From the NCBI RefSeq assembly GCF_000315625.1, contig NW_005434621.1:489399-543792 (forward strand): DNA of 54,394 bases. The letters are read 5' to 3'. The position numbers and the translations under genes are program-made. This stretch comes from Guillardia theta CCMP2712 (lineage: Eukaryota > Cryptophyceae > Pyrenomonadales > Geminigeraceae). Of this stretch, positions 1-10,900 are shown one piece after another; positions within the stretch are counted from its first letter, which is position 1; each line of letters begins with the position of its first letter. The notes below the pieces were generated by a model. That model did no database searches, was not told the origin of the DNA, and saw nothing but the letters and a program-made list of their open reading frames with translations.

Positions 1-2
1 GC

Positions 3-308
3 TCCTCCTCGGACTTTGTCGAGTCGCCCGAGGGGGAGTCTTCGCCGGAGGTCTCCGACTCCGATGGGGGAAACACGTCGAGTGGCGCCGACGATCGGCG
101 CGGAGCTGGCGAGGCGTCTCCGTCCCTCACTGTGACGTCGGGTGCCTCCGGAGAGCTCGACACCACTGGGGTGCTTGCTGCTGGTCCGAGCTCGCCTGCT
201 TCCTCCCCGGCATCGGTCGGGTCACGCCGGTCCTTGGGCATTGCCGCGGCGTCGCCGCCGTCACGGGCGGCTACCACTGACTTGGCTACCGCTGACTCGG
301 AGGCTAGC
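3..308 (+). CDS. Open Ser/Gly/acidic-rich fragment, cut by the window edge and the retroelement
   Basis: The frame beginning at base 3 is open from the left edge and reads a low-complexity stretch rich in Ser, Gly, Glu and Asp, then Ala/Ser. No domain is recognisable. From about base 309 the sequence matches (inverted) retroelement sequence near 3830-3870, so any real coding sequence ends there. It may be the interrupted end of a neighbouring gene or an N-terminal part of another element copy. The low-complexity composition makes a chance ORF possible. Confidence 0.25.
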
Positions 309-2932
309 GGAGATGATGTGCAGCAACGGAGGGATCGAGCTCGCGCTGACATAAACCTCCTGGCACACAGCGCGCAGCGAGAAGCTTCAGCTGGAGATAG
401 CAGTCGAGCATCTGAGCATAGCGGTGCGGGAAGGCCTTGAGGGGGTAGTAGCTCGAGACTCGCATCGGAGAGTGGCTCAGGTCTCGCTCAGGAAAATGAG
501 CGAAGATGGTAGACTGCAAGACCCTATCCTGCGACTTGAGCGAGTGTGTCCTGCGGCTGTGCAAGGTGAGGATATCACGCTGCTGATCGGTCAGCGCAGC
601 GCGAGCATGCACATGGCGAGGGAAGACGCGCATGACAAGAGGGGTCACATTTCGCTGCGCAGGGGGAGGAATGAAGTGCTCATGAGACGAGTCGACGAGA
701 GCGCGCAAACCAGGGATGTGTACCACAGATGCCGGGGGGCGTCCTGCGTCATCAGGCACAGCAGCCGGGGCAGGTGGGATCGCCGCGCCATCTGCAGCCG
801 GTGCAGGTAATGGATTCGCAGGAGCCCTCACACGACGGTAGAGGATCGCTCCAGCATTATGAACGAAGTCGTGCGCCTCAACGAAGAAGGTCGCCAGAGG
901 ATGCTTCTGGGCACGGAGAGATCTCGAGCAGTGAACGTCCAGGCTATGAGGAGAGGGCAACATCCGGGACATCGGCTGGTCAGAGTACCAAGCGAGGAAG
1001 CGAGCGATAGCCGTATAGTAAACAGCGGGGTGTAGACCCTCAGAGGGCGTGAACTCGTCCCCTCCCCGACTATGCGGAAGCTCCCGCTTGAACCTCGCAA
1101 ACTCTAGCAGGTCGGGATGCGCGGCGAGGTACTGCGAGGAGGGCCAGCGGTGGTATTTCTCAAGCGCCAGGTGGACAGAGAGGTCAAAGCGACGAATCTG
1201 TGATTGGACCCGCGGGAGAAACGGAGAAGACCCCTGGAGGAAGAAGCGCAGCTTCTGGAGATGGCTCGCCCTCACCAGCGTCTTGAACATGAAGCCATGC
1301 TGGACGAGCCCGAGCTTCGAGAGCTCTTCGTTGAGGGTGGAGACCTTCGCTCGGAGCTGACTAGCATGAAATCCATCCGTGCCGATAGGCAGGCCGCCAA
1401 GTGTTATCCCGCCAGTGACGACCTCGAAGTGAAGAAGTTGAGTCTGCAGGTAATGGATTTACTGGCAGAAGGTAAAAAGTGCCTCAAGCAAAACAAAGCA
1501 GGAACAAGCTGAAGTCTTGAGACGGCGCTTAAGGCTCTTCTTCAGCTGCGAGAGATCAGGGTGTTGATGCCAGGAGGGGATGTAAACTTTCGACTCGCGA
1601 GGTTGAATCTCTAGCTTCAGATCAGCCACCATGTACTTCTTCATAGCGGACGTAGCTGCAACGGCATCCTCGAGTGGACCGACAAGCACGACGTTGTCAG
1701 CATAGGCCAAGACTCGAACAGAGGGAAAAAGCTCTGCGATGTGGAGGAGCAGGGGGTGGATACTGTGGCAGAAAAATACGCTGGAGGGGACATCGCCCTG
1801 ACAGACGCCCGAGGTACACTGAACGGAGGCTGACTGACTTTTGTGAAAGAGTCGAAGGTCAGCAGCGTCTCCATAGTAGCTGGAGAGGTAGGAGGCGAAC
1901 AAACGGAGATGCTCGCAAGAGGGCAAGCTTGCGCCTTCAGTGATGCTCCCATCAAAGTAGTCGCGACTCGCACGTCCCTCGATTGCGTCAAAGAGAGCCT
2001 GGCGGTCGAGGGAGTTGAAGGCGTTCTTTGCATCCAAGCTCACCAGCACTGTGGGGTTGGCAACATCCTCATCATCACCGCGAGCGTGAAGGGGCAGGAG
2101 CGCTGACACGGTTTGCGAGAACTTCAGACAGCCGTCTCGATCGAGTCCGAACTGAATCGCTCGAGGGTGAGACGAGAGGAAGTGCTGGTCAAGAAATGAG
2201 CGAATCGCTGCCAAAGCAAGCTTCGTCGCGAGTCGACGGTGTGCAGAACCGATGACAATTGGCCGGAGACCAGGTTTATCAGCTCCCTTGGAGAGGGGAA
2301 TAAATCTGCCTCCTCGACGAATGGCTGACAGGGCAGGAATAAGAAGATCCGGCATTTGGCCAAGAAGGACCCCTTGGAGGATATGTTTGCAGTAGAGCTT
2401 CAAAGCTGCAGGATGACTAGAAAGGGGTGACAGGTGTTGCCGAATCCTCCACCCTTGGTCATCGGTCCCCGCAAAGGAGCTGTAGCGCTTGATCGCCTGG
2501 ATCAGGCTAGTGGTGTCGAGGATGTCAGTCAAATCCACCTGCAGTACTGCAAGCGCTTGCTGGGTGAGATGAGCCGCGGAAGCACTTCCAAAGGCAGGCG
2601 ACGCACCATCAGGGAACTTCTCTTGTGCTTCAGCAAGAAGATCAGCAAAAGATTCAGCCCTGTAGATGCCGGAGCTCAGTAGTGTCCGTACCGCCCGATG
2701 AAGGTCACCCGCAGTGAACTGATGAATCGCCAACTGTCTTTGGCGCTCGCTCGCAGAGGTGAGGGACAGCGTAGGTCGCGGCGGAGGAGCAGGCTCAGAC
2801 TCCTGAGACGATTGGCCGGACTGCCGCTGCTCCCTCGGCCCGCGCGGTTGTGGTCGCTGCTGTGGTGGTTGCTGGTGTTGCTGCTGCTGCTGCTGCTGAC
2901 GCGGACGCTGCTGCTGACGCTGGCGTTGCTGC

Positions 2933-2973
<41 letters not shown>

Positions 2974-3159
2974 CTGACGCGGGTGCTGCGGCTGCGGCTG
3001 CTGCGGCTGCGGTTGCTGCTGGTGGCTCTGCCGTTGCCGCCGCCCTCGCGAGGGCTGCTGGGGCGGTTGCAGCTGCTCCGACTCCTGCAGCTGCTGCTGT
3101 GGGAGGGACGAGGGCTGCCGAGGTGACCGCCGGCTGCAGGTGCCGAGGTGACCGCCGAA

Positions 3160-3251
<92 letters not shown>

Positions 3252-3620
3252 CCTTGGGGCGGTGAAGGCTGCCGCGCCCCCTTTGCTTGCTTCTTCCCAT
3301 GGGTTTCTGCAGCAGGCAGATAGCGCTTGAAAAGAGCTTTCCATTCACCCTTCAAGAAACGTCGGCACTGGCGCTTGATAAGCGCGTCCTTGGTAGGACC
3401 ATTGGCAGAGTTGGGTACGGGAAGCAGTAAGGTGGGAAGGTGCTCAAAGAGCAGAACAAGGGTCTGATAGCTGGACGAGGAAGGATCATATCGATCGATG
3501 AATTGCAGCAAAGACACAAGACAAGTCAGCCAAAGCTCTGCAGTCTCACCAAAGAGGTGAGACGCAGTGACATGAGGACGAAAGCGCTCATGAATATAGA
3601 GGAAGACTCGGAGGTTGGAT
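304..3620 (-). pseudogene. Non-LTR retrotransposon polyprotein (reverse transcriptase), broken
   Basis: Reading down the minus strand from 3620, an N-terminal region (about 3620-3260) leads into a (CAG)n tract encoding poly-Gln. Reverse transcriptase palm motifs follow at about 2350-1600: a fixed-rule block (GLRPIVIGSAHRR), motif A (SLDAKNAFNSLD), a QGD motif (GVCQGDVPSS) and motif C as YADN. A thumb-like segment (GGITLGGLPIGTD) and a C-terminal helical region run from about 1450 to 304. The frame changes inside the CAG tract, because the N-terminal and RT parts lie in different frames. It is broken again at 1450-1502, where about 52 nt containing a stop are inserted between palm and thumb. 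The last 40 residues retain CQRELDPSVAAHHL but have lost the zinc-finger cysteines seen in the plus-strand copy at 3800. The family resembles R2-like elements. It is clearly inactive in this form. Confidence 0.75.
3160..3252. repeat. (CTG)n tract in the retroelement
   Basis: About 30 CTG/CAG triplets, with looser triplet arrays from 2868 to 3020. On the minus strand one frame gives poly-Gln, another poly-Ser and the third poly-Ala. The reading frame of the retroelement switches here. Confidence 0.95.
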
Positions 3621-3665
3621 CAATGGATTTACTGGCAGAAGGTAAAAAGTGCCTCAAGCAAAACA

Positions 3666-4500
3666 ATGCTCGCGCTGCGCTGACCGATCAGCAGCGTGAT
3701 ATCCTCACCTTGCACAGCCGCAGGACACACTGCCTTCCCGCACCGCTATGCTCAGATGCTCGACTGCTATCTCCATGGCATGCCGATCTGCCAGTGTCCG
3801 ACGGAATGTGATGGATGTCAGCGCGAGCTCGATCCCTCCGTTGCTGCACATCATCTCCAGACCTGCAAACGCCGATCCTCCAAGCTTCCCACGGCGCATG
3901 ACAACCTTACTCGTACGATTCGGTCGATGCTGAACGAAGCTGGTCTTCAGAGCGTCATCGATACAGTGGGGGATCCTCGTTCTCGACGGCAGGTACCCTC
4001 CCATCCTCATGGCCGCAAGATGAAGGGCGATATCCACATCCCTGGAATCCGCGATCGAGGGTCCGAGCAGTACGAGGGCTTGATGGCGGACGTGACGTTG
4101 GTCCACCCTTACATTGGTAGTTCTGCCGACCTGACCAAGTGGGGGGAGGTCAACCTCGACGCCCTCCATGTTGCAGCGTCTGAGAAGATTCGCAAACATC
4201 GCGCTGCATATGCTATGACTACTCCTCCTCGAGCGTTCATCCCTCTTGCCATCTCGACGGACGGTACCCTGCATCCTGACACCCTCCGCTTCATCTGGTA
4301 TCTCGCGGACATCATTGCTCAGCGCTCGATGCCTCTTGAGGATGCGGCGTTTGGTCGGCACTTCGTGCCTGATGACGGCCCTGCTGCTGAGGTCTTGGCT
4401 CGCAAACGCGCCGCCACCTATCAGCGCCTCACTATGCAGCTGACGCTGGAAGCGCTCTTGTCTGGTGCGAGGCGCATGACGCCCTTGCGGGCGCAAGCAC
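3666..4500 (+). pseudogene. Retroelement 3' portion: zinc finger plus restriction-like endonuclease domain
   Basis: An open plus-strand frame begins with a segment also present inverted at 545-610, then a Cys/His cluster (CQCPTECDGCQREL...HH..TC). A domain with MKGDIHIPG, MADVTLVHP, AASEKIRKH and FIPLAISTDG follows, matching the D...D...K layout of the PD-(D/E)XK restriction-like endonuclease at the C terminus of R2-type non-LTR elements. It is the continuation expected after the minus-strand RT fragment, but in the opposite orientation. The element has therefore been inverted or assembled from two copies. There is no start codon of its own and the frame runs into an inverted repeat at 4511. 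Confidence 0.65.
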
Positions 4501-4510
4501 TTCTCGTTGT

Positions 4511-4716
4511 TGCTGCTTTCTTCTGCTTGAGGCACTTTTTACCTTGTGCGAGTAAAACTCAGTCTACTCTGCTTGTCTACGTGGCTGCCCGCGTGGGCTG
4601 GCAGTGCAGGTACAGATGCAGGGATATATATGGCAGGGTCTGGTTGCCAGCAGTGCTGGTGGATCTGAGTTTTACTCGCAGAAGGTAAAAAGTGCCTCAA
4701 GCAGAAGAAAGCAGCA
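4511..4716. repeat. Foldback element with 52-bp terminal inverted repeats
   Basis: Bases 4511-4562 and 4665-4716 are reverse complements over 52 nt with a single mismatch by eye, enclosing 102 nt of unrelated sequence. The arms contain the core GGTAAAAAGTGCCTCAAGC, also found at about 1470-1491 and 3640-3661. A further partial inverted copy lies at 4713-4734. This has the form of a MITE-like or foldback element. I see no target-site duplication. Confidence 0.7.
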
Positions 4717-4736
4717 CTTTTTACCTTCTGCGCGAG

Positions 4737-4893
4737 GGAGTCATGCGCCGCGATCCAGACAGGAGCGCCTCCAGCGTCAGCTGCATGGTGAGGCGCTGAT
4801 AGGTGGCGGCGCGTTTGCGAGCCAAGACCTCAGCAGCAGGTCCATCATCAGGCACGAAGTGCCGACCAAATGCCACATCCTCAATCAAGAGGC
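4737..4893 (-). repeat. Inverted partial copy of the retroelement endonuclease end
   Basis: This stretch is a near-identical reverse complement of about 4335-4480, the last part of the endonuclease-end fragment: the antisense translations GGGAFASQDLSS and IRHEVPTK occur in both. With the 52-bp arms it makes an imperfect palindrome of roughly 560 bp centred near 4613. It ends about 40 bp from the stop codon of the channel gene. Confidence 0.7.
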
Positions 4894-4933
4894 AACGAGC
4901 ATGCTACTTACTTTATACACAACTCAGAGCTCC

Positions 4934-7900
4934 TCACGTGATGGCATGGAACACGTTTTGCAGGAGGTTCTTGGTGTCGTAGTGGAGCTGGTGGGAGAAC
5001 TGTTGCTCTACTGCTGTTCGCCTCCCTCGCTGCTGCTCGTCCGACGTCCCTTCGTCTTGTACCTCCACATGCAGCAGCTGCAGCAAGTCAGCGACATCCC
5101 CGTCCTTTCCTCTTCCTCTCACCTGCAAGCACTGACGCAACTCCTGCTCGAAAAATCTGCCGGACTCAGCGAGGCGCTTGAAGAGGGAGCAGCACACGCC
5201 TGTCTCCTGCCGGAACTTGGAGGAGCAAACGTTGAGCATCTTGATATTGGGGAGGTCGTCAGAGAGGACCGTGTGAACCTGCATGACGATCTCGATCCAC
5301 GAGGTGAGGGACTGCAAGATCCGCTCGGCCAGCAGCTTCAGGTCCTCGATCACGTTTTCTTTCCCTAGGTTCTTCACGATGGTTGCTGGGTTGGTATTGA
5401 AGACATCTCCAGCTCCTCCTGTTCCTCCTGCTCCGCCGTTTTCGCTGCTCTGAGAGAACTTCTCTAGTCGATCTAGAAGGTCTTGTAGGAACTCGAAGAT
5501 TGCCGTCAGGTCCTCCAGCATCTGCTCCGTTGCCGTCTTGAGGATGTTGAGCTGATGAGGGATCAGCTTCCCGCATCGCCCCTTCACCCACATGTACGCC
5601 TCCCACTCGCTGCTGCTCTCGACCGTGTCCTTCACCTTCACCGCCCTCTCTTGCTTCAACCCCTTCATCATCGTCCTCTCGTGGTCCACGCTTGACTGCA
5701 GCACGAAGTCGCTTGTGTTTCGATGCGCCCCGCTGTCTTCTAGGATCGCGATCGCCACGCGCTTGCCGTGCCGGTACGCGTCATCCAACGGAGTTCCACC
5801 GAAGCTGTCGAGGGCGTCGAGGTTCATGGGGGGATCGAGGAGGCGCACGAGGTGGTCCAGTACCGTCACCTCCCCGTTGGAGGCTGCCAGGTGCAGGGCC
5901 GTCCGGTTGTTCGCGTCTGCGCTCTCCGGGTTGGCCCCGTTCACTATCAGCGCTTTCAGCTTCGCCACGTCGCCCTCAGCTGCGGCCGAGCAGAGCTCAG
6001 TCGCGATGTCGATACCCTTCAGCTGACCCCCGGACATTCGCAGGATCTCCTGGATCCTCTCGTGCTTGTGCCGCAGAGCGTCGCTCAGAGGCGTTCCTCC
6101 CGTCCGGTCCCGAAAGTTCGCGTCCGCTTTCTTCTCCAGCAGGTACTCCACCACGTCCACGTGACCCTCGCTGGCGGCCAGGTGGAGGGCCGTGCGCTGG
6201 TCGTAGTTGGACTCGTTGACTTCGATGCCGTTGACGATGAGTCGCTTCAGCTGCTCCTTGTTCCCCTCCGCCGCGAACTTGCACATGATGAAGCCGGGCT
6301 TCTTCCCAGGATACGTCAGCACCTGTTGCTGGTCCCGCAGGATGCCGGCGATCTCGTCATGGCAGTGCCGGACGGCGTCGTTGAGAGGCGTGTTGTGGTA
6401 GTTGTCTCTGATCGATGGGCTCGCTCCGTGCCCCAGCAGCAGCTTCACTGCCTCCACCTGCCCCTCGCATGCTGCGATGTGCAGCGCCGTACGGCCGTTG
6501 GCGTCTGTCTCGTCCACGTGGATGCCGATCCTCAGGAATCTCTTCATGTTCTCCAGCTCTCCTCGCGCACTTGCACCGCAGAAGGCGGCGATGTGCTCGG
6601 CCTTGCGCCGCTGGTTGAGAAACGCGACCTTCTGCTCGATGTTGGAGAGGATAACCGCATCGAAGCTGTCCTCCTGCAGCATCGACTGCTCGTAGTCTGT
6701 CGGGAGACTCTGCTCCTCGAACTCGTCGCCGGAAGAGACGCTTCGCTCTTCCTCCTTCAGCCGTTGGATGGTGGAGGACGCGATGCTCTTGCCCTGTCGC
6801 CCCGAGTTGTTCACGTTCCGCTCGTCCTTGGTCAGCTTGAACTGTCTCAACGCGTTCTGTGCGACGATCTCCTCGTCATCCGGATAAGCCTCTAGCACCG
6901 GCATGATCTGCGTCCGCACCAGTCGCAGGCACATGGCGCCCGAGCGGCTGCTGGCGCGAGCAGAGTTGATGTGGCGGACACCGAAGAAGAAGGAGAGGTC
7001 CCCGACGCTCCCTCCAGGCCCCACCGTCTTGTCGTGGATAGAAACGCCGTCGCTATCCTGCACGAGCTGATCGACGAAGCCAACGACGACGAAGTACATC
7101 TCATGCGCTACCATGTTCGACTGAAAGAGAAATTCCTCCGACCCGAAGTGAATCTCTCGCAGCAGCCCCTGGATGTTGGACTTAAGCTGGGCACTGCAGC
7201 CCTCGAAGAGCACGACGTTGTCGAGGCACTCGCGCGTCATGTTGGAGGAGATCTCGATGCGGAGGGAGTGCGAGACCGAGTCGAAGATGTCCGACGCCTG
7301 GTAGAAGGTCGAGCCGACGGAAGATCCCTGGAAGTACCTCCTGATCTCCAGCTTGAGGTCCGAAGGGATGTTGAAGCTCTGCAGGTAGCTCTCCACCGCT
7401 CCGATCTCCTCCCTCACCTTCACCAGCTTTTCGTCTCCCTTGAGGACGCCGGCTGAGATCTCCCCGATGATGTAGTTGAAGAGCGTAAGGTTGAGGCAGA
7501 GCAGGAAGATGGTGTAGGCGATCTCTCCGTAGTTCTTAGGCCACATGTCCCCGATCACCCCCGTGGAGGAGACGGTGCTTGACACCCAGTAGAGCGACAG
7601 CAGGTACTTGTTCCACGTCCCCGAGTACTCGGAGCCTGGCATGCCGTACCCCACGTAGGACGTCAGCAAATGTCGTCGCTGCTCATACGCCTCCAGCGAC
7701 GGCTCGTACCTGCCAATCACGATAACCTGTTAAAACCCCTCCTCTCTCTCTCTCTCTCTCTCTCCTCCTCTCTCTCTCTCTCTCTCTCTCTCCTCCTCTC
7801 TCTCTCTCTCTCTCTCTCTCCTCCTCTCTCTCCGTCTCTCTCACCATGTGGCTTCGCTCAGCGGCTCTCCCAGCCCCCGCCGGCCCATGAGGAACCAGAA

Positions 7901-10900
7901 GCAGCTGGTGAGGTGCAGGATCATGCAGATGTTGATGGCGAGGCGGACGTGGCTCTTGTTCAGCAAGGGGTCCAGCAGGCAGCTCTTGTGCTCCATCTGA
8001 GCGGACAGGAGGTAGAGCATCTTGGGTACGCGGGACCACGAGCACAGCGCGATGCTCGCCCCGCTCATGTAGCCGAACCAGTCCAGCGGCAGCGCCGCCA
8101 GCGCGTCGATCCAGAAACCACGCGAGAGGTAGTGACGAGCAATGCGCAGGCGATCTGTGACCCACCTTGACCTGCGCCGCAATCAAGAAGAGAGGATGAC
8201 GAGTAAGAGGAGAGTGAGGAAGAGGAAGGGAGTGTGAGAAGGAGGAAGAGGAGCGAGGAACGAGAGGAAGTGCTCACTGTTTGTTCATGTAGGCCACGTT
8301 GAATCCGACAAACAAGTTGAGTATGACGAGCAAGTCGACGAGGAAGGAGGAGGCGAAGAGGGAGGTGTCGAGCATGCTCTGGTAGGGCAGAAACGCGATG
8401 CGAGCAGGCACGTGGAAGAAGTAGAAAAAGGCTCCGAGATGCTGACCCGTGCGCCAGAAGCGAAGGGCGAAGGAGTTGGGGTTGAGGACGAGGGTGGAGT
8501 TGCCCATCATGAGCTCGCTCTGGTAGGACGCGTTGACCTCGCGGATCTTCTTCTCGATCTCAAAGAAGGAGACGGCATGCGCCTTCTTTCCCTCCGGTGC
8601 GAACACCTGCCAGAGCTCAGATCTAGCTGGACTCCTGTTGGGCCTCACCTGCATGAACTCCTCGACATGCATGTCGTTGATCTCCCCGCTGTAGTCGAGG
8701 AGCAGCAGCGCAAGAAACTCCTTCACCTGCTCCTGCCGTCAGGCCGCGTAACCGCCGCGCGTCGCGTCACCTTGCTGCGGAGGAGAGGCTTGGAAGTGTC
8801 GCCGACGACAGCATGGAAGGTCGACTCGTAGGCAGAAACGATCTCCTCGGAGAGCAGCAGGCCCTTGATGGAGCTGTAAAACAAGTGCTTGATGAAGCTC
8901 CTCAGCTGCTCCGAGTAGGAGGGGGAAGAAAACTCGTCATGGGAGAACTCACTCCCCTGATCGTCATCCTGCGCTTGGTCAAGCAGAGGCACGTCCTCTC
9001 GGATGCGGAAGGAGCCGCCTGACATGTTCTTCCAGGAGCCTGCCTTGCCGACAGTCGAGTTGATGTCGTTGATGTACAGCACCCATCGGCTGTACCAGTC
9101 GCTCTTGTCCATCAGCTTCGGGCATAGCTGGGGATCAAACGCACTAGCGAAGAAGCTCTGACCCACCTGTGCAGCATCAGGCAACCAATAGGTAGGAAGG
9201 CAGGTAGGCAGGTAGGTGGTTAGGTGGGTAGGAGAGGAAGGCAGGTAGGTGGGTAGGTAGGCAGGAGAGGAAGGCAGACCTCGCCAAGGAATTCTTGTAT
9301 GGGTGAGACTTCGTTGAAGTGAACGACACTCATGCCGGCACTGAAGATTTCCCAGGACTTCTCGATTGTTTTGATTCCCAGCTCGATTGCTTTCTTCGGG
9401 TTTGTCTCCGACGTGAAGTTGTGGATCCGCTTGCTCGACATCTTCGCCAGCCCTCGCCAGATGGCGAAGGCGAGCGACAGACGTTTGGTGTTGTCTGCCA
9501 TGCCCACCTCGAAGTGCTTGTGGATGGTCTCCATGTACGCTCGCACCCTCAGCTCGGTCTCGGACTGATGGACGTCCTTGGACGCCACCAGCGAGACGTG
9601 ATCGAACTCCTCCTTGGCGATCGTCTCCGTCAGGATCTCCTTCTCGTACTGGTCGAACTCAGAGTCCTTGGTCAGTGCGTGCGCAAACGCGATCACCAGC
9701 TGCGTCTTCACCTGCACGACGTGTCACCTCCTCCGCCCCCCCACCTTCCCTCTCCTCCTCCTCCTCCTCCTCCTCCTCCTCCCTGCCAAGCATCTCTGCA
9801 CCTGAAGGATGGCAGCAATGTCTGACTTGTGAACCTGAATCAGCTCCGTTCTTTGAACCGCTCGGACCATGAGGATTGGAGCGAAGCCGGTGAGGAGCCA
9901 GACCTCCCCGAAGAGCGTGTCAGAGCCGTACTCGAGCTTCAGGCAGATGTCGGATGCGTCATTGTGCAGCATGACGCGCAGCCGGCCCTTGTTGACGAGG
10001 AACATGCAGGGCTCCTTGAAGGTGAGCTTCTGACCCTCCTTGAGAATCACCCGCTTGCTCCTCCAGGCGATGTACTGCAGGTGAGAGAAGGACAAGACGC
10101 GCAGCACGTTGGACTTGAAGAGCGAGGAGAGCTTCAGTGAGTCCTCGTCCGCCTCCTGGCACATGATGTCTCGGAACATTTGACTCTGACACAGCAGCGA
10201 CGTCGGCGAGATGAAGCGATCACTCTGGTTCGTGTCCTGGTCGGCATCGATGCTGCTGAAGAATAGCTCTCGCCGCCTCGACGTGTTGAGGTCGATCTGC
10301 AGCGCCTCCAGCACCTTGGAGAACTGATCGAAGTCAGCCCACAGGTAGGAGGCTAAGCTGTTCCCGTCCGCCGGCCCCAAGGCAGCTTGGAAGGCGTCAA
10401 CGAGGGCGAACCACATCTCCTCGACGCGGTTCAGGTTCATGAGGCAGCGGTTGAACTCCTTGGCGAGGAAGATCTTGCCGCTCAGCGTGTCTCTCCCTCT
10501 CTTCTCTATCGTCGACGTGATTGTGTCCAGCTCCTCGTACAGCGCCAGCAGCTCGTGGTCTACCACGGTCTGGATGTACTCGTTGATGTCGATATCGTTC
10601 TCCAGCTTCTCGAAGAAGGCTCGAGCTGTCGGCAGCGCTCCCTCCTGCTTCATCTCGATCACTGCCGTCACTTCCTGCTTGATGGTCCCAAGCTTGAAGT
10701 CGTTGATCCGATCCGAGAAGGTGGCGCAGGTCAGGATGCAGTCCTTCACCTTGTCAAAGACCTGCGCTTGCACCTCTCGCTTGCCGCTCAACAAGTCTGC
10801 TGCGTGATTGAACAACCCCATCATGTCCCTTGACATATCCACCAGCGCATCGCACGATTCTCTCGCTATCCAGAAGGCTTCGATGGAGGGGCGATGAGGT

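Noticed and set aside
2676-3344. Poly-Ser, poly-Ala and poly-Leu ORFs in the retroelement
   Set aside because: They are other frames of the CAG tracts. Only the Gln frame connects to RT or N-terminal sequence.
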